Part shown: positions 6,851 to 7,983 of the stretch, in pieces
Layout: every line of letters starts with the position of its first letter
How positions within the stretch are numbered: the first letter of the stretch is position 1
NCBI GenBank assembly: GCA_030616535.1
Contig: JAUWXE010000048.1
Span: forward strand, 1 to 7,983
Direction of reading: 5' to 3'
From: Candidatus Aerophobota bacterium
Lineage (GTDB): Bacteria > Aerophobota > Aerophobia > Aerophobales > AE-B3A
DNA length: 7,983 nucleotides
The notes under the pieces: generated by a model
Told to the model about the DNA's origin: nothing
What the model saw: only the letters and a program-made list of their open reading frames with translations
Databases searched by the model: none
Made by a program: the position numbers and the translations under genes

Positions 6851-7051
6851 CTTGGTCGACGTTTTCCACCTTGCCATGACCTGGTGACCATAATCCCAGA
6901 TCTACACCTAGGTGAGCCAGAGAAATCTTTCTCTCATAAAAAGTCCCTTAGATGGAATTTTTGAAAAGGAAGAAATTGAAAAAAATGAGCTATATGAAAT
7001 GCTGGGGCATAAATTGAACAAACGAACGACATCTTTGAAGGGATGGAAACC
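6851..7051 (+). other. Intergenic gap between protease and glycosyltransferase genes
   Basis: This 201-bp stretch holds no well-supported gene. It contains the 10-bp perfect palindrome CACCTAGGTG (6905-6914) and a 14-bp dyad, GAGAAA-TC-TTTCTC (6920-6933). Neither is followed by a T tract, and I saw no convincing intrinsic terminator. I also found no -35/-10 pair good enough to call a promoter for the glycosyltransferase. A weak 48-codon GTG frame (6912-7058) crosses into the next gene. The right half is A-rich (6955-7020). Confidence 0.6.
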
Positions 7052-7983
7052 ATGTTGAAAATCGCCCTTATGTCCAGGTGGAATGCAGCCTGTGGGACTT
7101 CTTTATGGGCAGAACTCATCGGAAGAGAACTTATGAAGCGAGGTTACGAGCTATTCATACTCACCCCATTTAACGACGATAAACTCACCGTGGAGTCAGA
7201 TGAGGAAGATGTTAGGAGGTGTTATAGCATATATAGATTCGGATGGAAGGAGGTTGAGAAGGAGCTCGATCCCAGACCTTTTTTGAACCTCGAGTACAAC
7301 ATATTCATAGCCCAAGGGTTTGGTTTTATAACCTGTATGGAGCAGTTTCGCCAGATATACTCTAGAATAAAGGAAAAAGCCAGGACAATCTACATAGTTC
7401 ACGAAAGAACCCCTAGTTCATCCCCATTCACTGAGTTCGATTGGGACGCGCTGGTTTGTTTTGATGAGAGATACAGGAAAGTCCTGAGCAAAGCATTTAG
7501 AGAGGAGGAATGTAGGATAATACCCTATCCCTATTATCCTGTGGTGAAAGGAGACATGAGAGAGGCGAGAGGGAGGTTAAATCTGCCTCAAAGCAAGAGA
7601 ATAATACTCAGTTTCGGGTGGAGGATCGAGGATTACATACCTTTGTTCCCCATCATTGAAGAAGTAAATGAGAAATTCCCGCTAAAATACGTGATAGTAG
7701 CCGATCCAAGAGTTGCTACAAGATTGGATGAGATAGCGAGTAGAAACTTCATTGAATTAAGGTACGAGGTCCCTTCCACAGACAGGCTATACACTTACTT
7801 ACATGCATCTGATTGTTTCCTTATACACAGGAAGGATGTAGGAAAGAGGGAAGTTGTGGTTTCAAGTGCCATCCATATGTGTTTGGGGTCCTTAACTCCA
7901 ATAGTAACGACCGCAACTAGATACGTTGAGATGCTGAAAAACGAGGTCATAAAATATTCTAACCTTTATCAGTTGAAGGATAA
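7052..7983 (+). CDS. GT-B fold glycosyltransferase (group 1/GT4-like), N-terminal part (cut by window edge)
   Basis: From ATG 7052 there are 310 open codons to the window edge. The start, KIALMSRWNAACGTSL at residues 3-18 followed by a helix with AELIGREL, is the usual first strand-loop-helix of GT-B glycosyltransferases, which transfer a sugar from a nucleotide donor to a lipid- or protein-linked acceptor or polysaccharide. A second Rossmann-type half begins near 183 (RIILSFGW). The donor-site region is recognisable from HASDCFLIHR (251-260) through VVVSSAIHMCLGSLTPIV (268-285), though the classic GT4 E-x7-E motif is not clear. No signal peptide or membrane segment is seen. GAAGGG (7037-7042) lies 9 nt before ATG 7052; the in-frame ATG at 7043 has no spaced ribosome site, so 7052 is preferred. 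Codon use is unlike its neighbours: 26 of 28 Arg codons are AGA/AGG and 18 of 26 Ile codons are ATA. The opening motif recalls archaeal glycosyltransferases, which suggests transfer. Donor and acceptor are unknown. Confidence 0.83.
   Translation, partial: MLKIALMSRWNAACGTSLWAELIGRELMKRGYELFILTPFNDDKLTVESDEEDVRRCYSIYRFGWKEVEKELDPRPFLNLEYNIFIAQGFGFITCMEQFRQIYSRIKEKARTIYIVHERTPSSSPFTEFDWDALVCFDERYRKVLSKAFREEECRIIPYPYYPVVKGDMREARGRLNLPQSKRIILSFGWRIEDYIPLFPIIEEVNEKFPLKYVIVADPRVATRLDEIASRNFIELRYEVPSTDRLYTYLHASDCFLIHRKDVGKREVVVSSAIHMCLGSLTPIVTTATRYVEMLKNEVIKYSNLYQLKD

Noticed and set aside
6853..6912. Possible terminator hairpin after the protease gene
   Set aside because: The best pairing (CCTGGTG with CACC-T-AGG) has a bulge, an 18-nt loop and no following T tract.
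7196..7402. Minus-strand open frame of 68 codons
   Set aside because: It is antisense to the continuous glycosyltransferase frame and has no supporting signals.
1..7983. CRISPR arrays, tRNA or rRNA genes, insertion sequences
   Set aside because: No spaced direct repeats, cloverleaf-like segments, rRNA signatures or transposase motifs were seen on either strand.

Overview
This 7,983-bp window looks like ordinary bacterial chromosome. The evidence is a XerD-type recombinase, Shine-Dalgarno sites ahead of most starts, two good sigma70-like promoters and tightly packed co-directional genes. Base composition is moderately A+T-rich. A ferredoxin-dependent 2-oxoacid oxidoreductase subunit points to an anaerobic metabolism. 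I cannot name the lineage. The mix of a DHH-CBS-CCA fusion, a ferredoxin oxidoreductase subunit and an archaeal-flavoured glycosyltransferase would suit a deep-branching or little-studied anaerobic phylum, but that is inference.

Layout. Bases 1-584 (minus strand) hold the N-terminal 194 codons of a PfkB-family sugar or nucleoside kinase that runs off the left edge. Bases 585-740 are a divergent promoter region with one plausible -35/-10 pair on each strand. From 741 to 6850 five plus-strand genes form a probable operon: an alpha-D-phosphohexomutase (741-2156); after 1 nt, a KorC-like gamma subunit of a 2-oxoacid:ferredoxin oxidoreductase (2158-2694); overlapping by 11 nt, a XerD-type tyrosine recombinase starting at TTG (2684-3553); after 55 nt carrying a possible internal promoter, an 867-residue DHH-CBS-CBS-tRNA nucleotidyltransferase fusion (3609-6212); and, through an ATGA overlap, a polytopic M50 site-2 protease-like protein (6209-6850). 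Bases 6851-7051 are a non-coding gap with small palindromes and no convincing terminator. From 7052 to the right edge runs the first 310 codons of a GT-B glycosyltransferase. Its codon use (26 of 28 Arg codons AGA/AGG, 18 of 26 Ile codons ATA) is clearly unlike the operon before it.

How the genes relate. The operon genes do not form one pathway: sugar-phosphate interconversion, 2-oxoacid oxidation, chromosome dimer resolution, tRNA 3'-end maturation and membrane proteolysis. They look like a housekeeping cluster held together by translational coupling. The main points for a second look are the gamma subunit without its alpha and beta partners, the multidomain CCA enzyme with an intact-looking DHH phosphoesterase and CBS pair, and the change in codon use after 6850, which may mark an acquired surface-polysaccharide region. 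I found no CRISPR array, transposase, tRNA, rRNA or clearly new multi-gene system.
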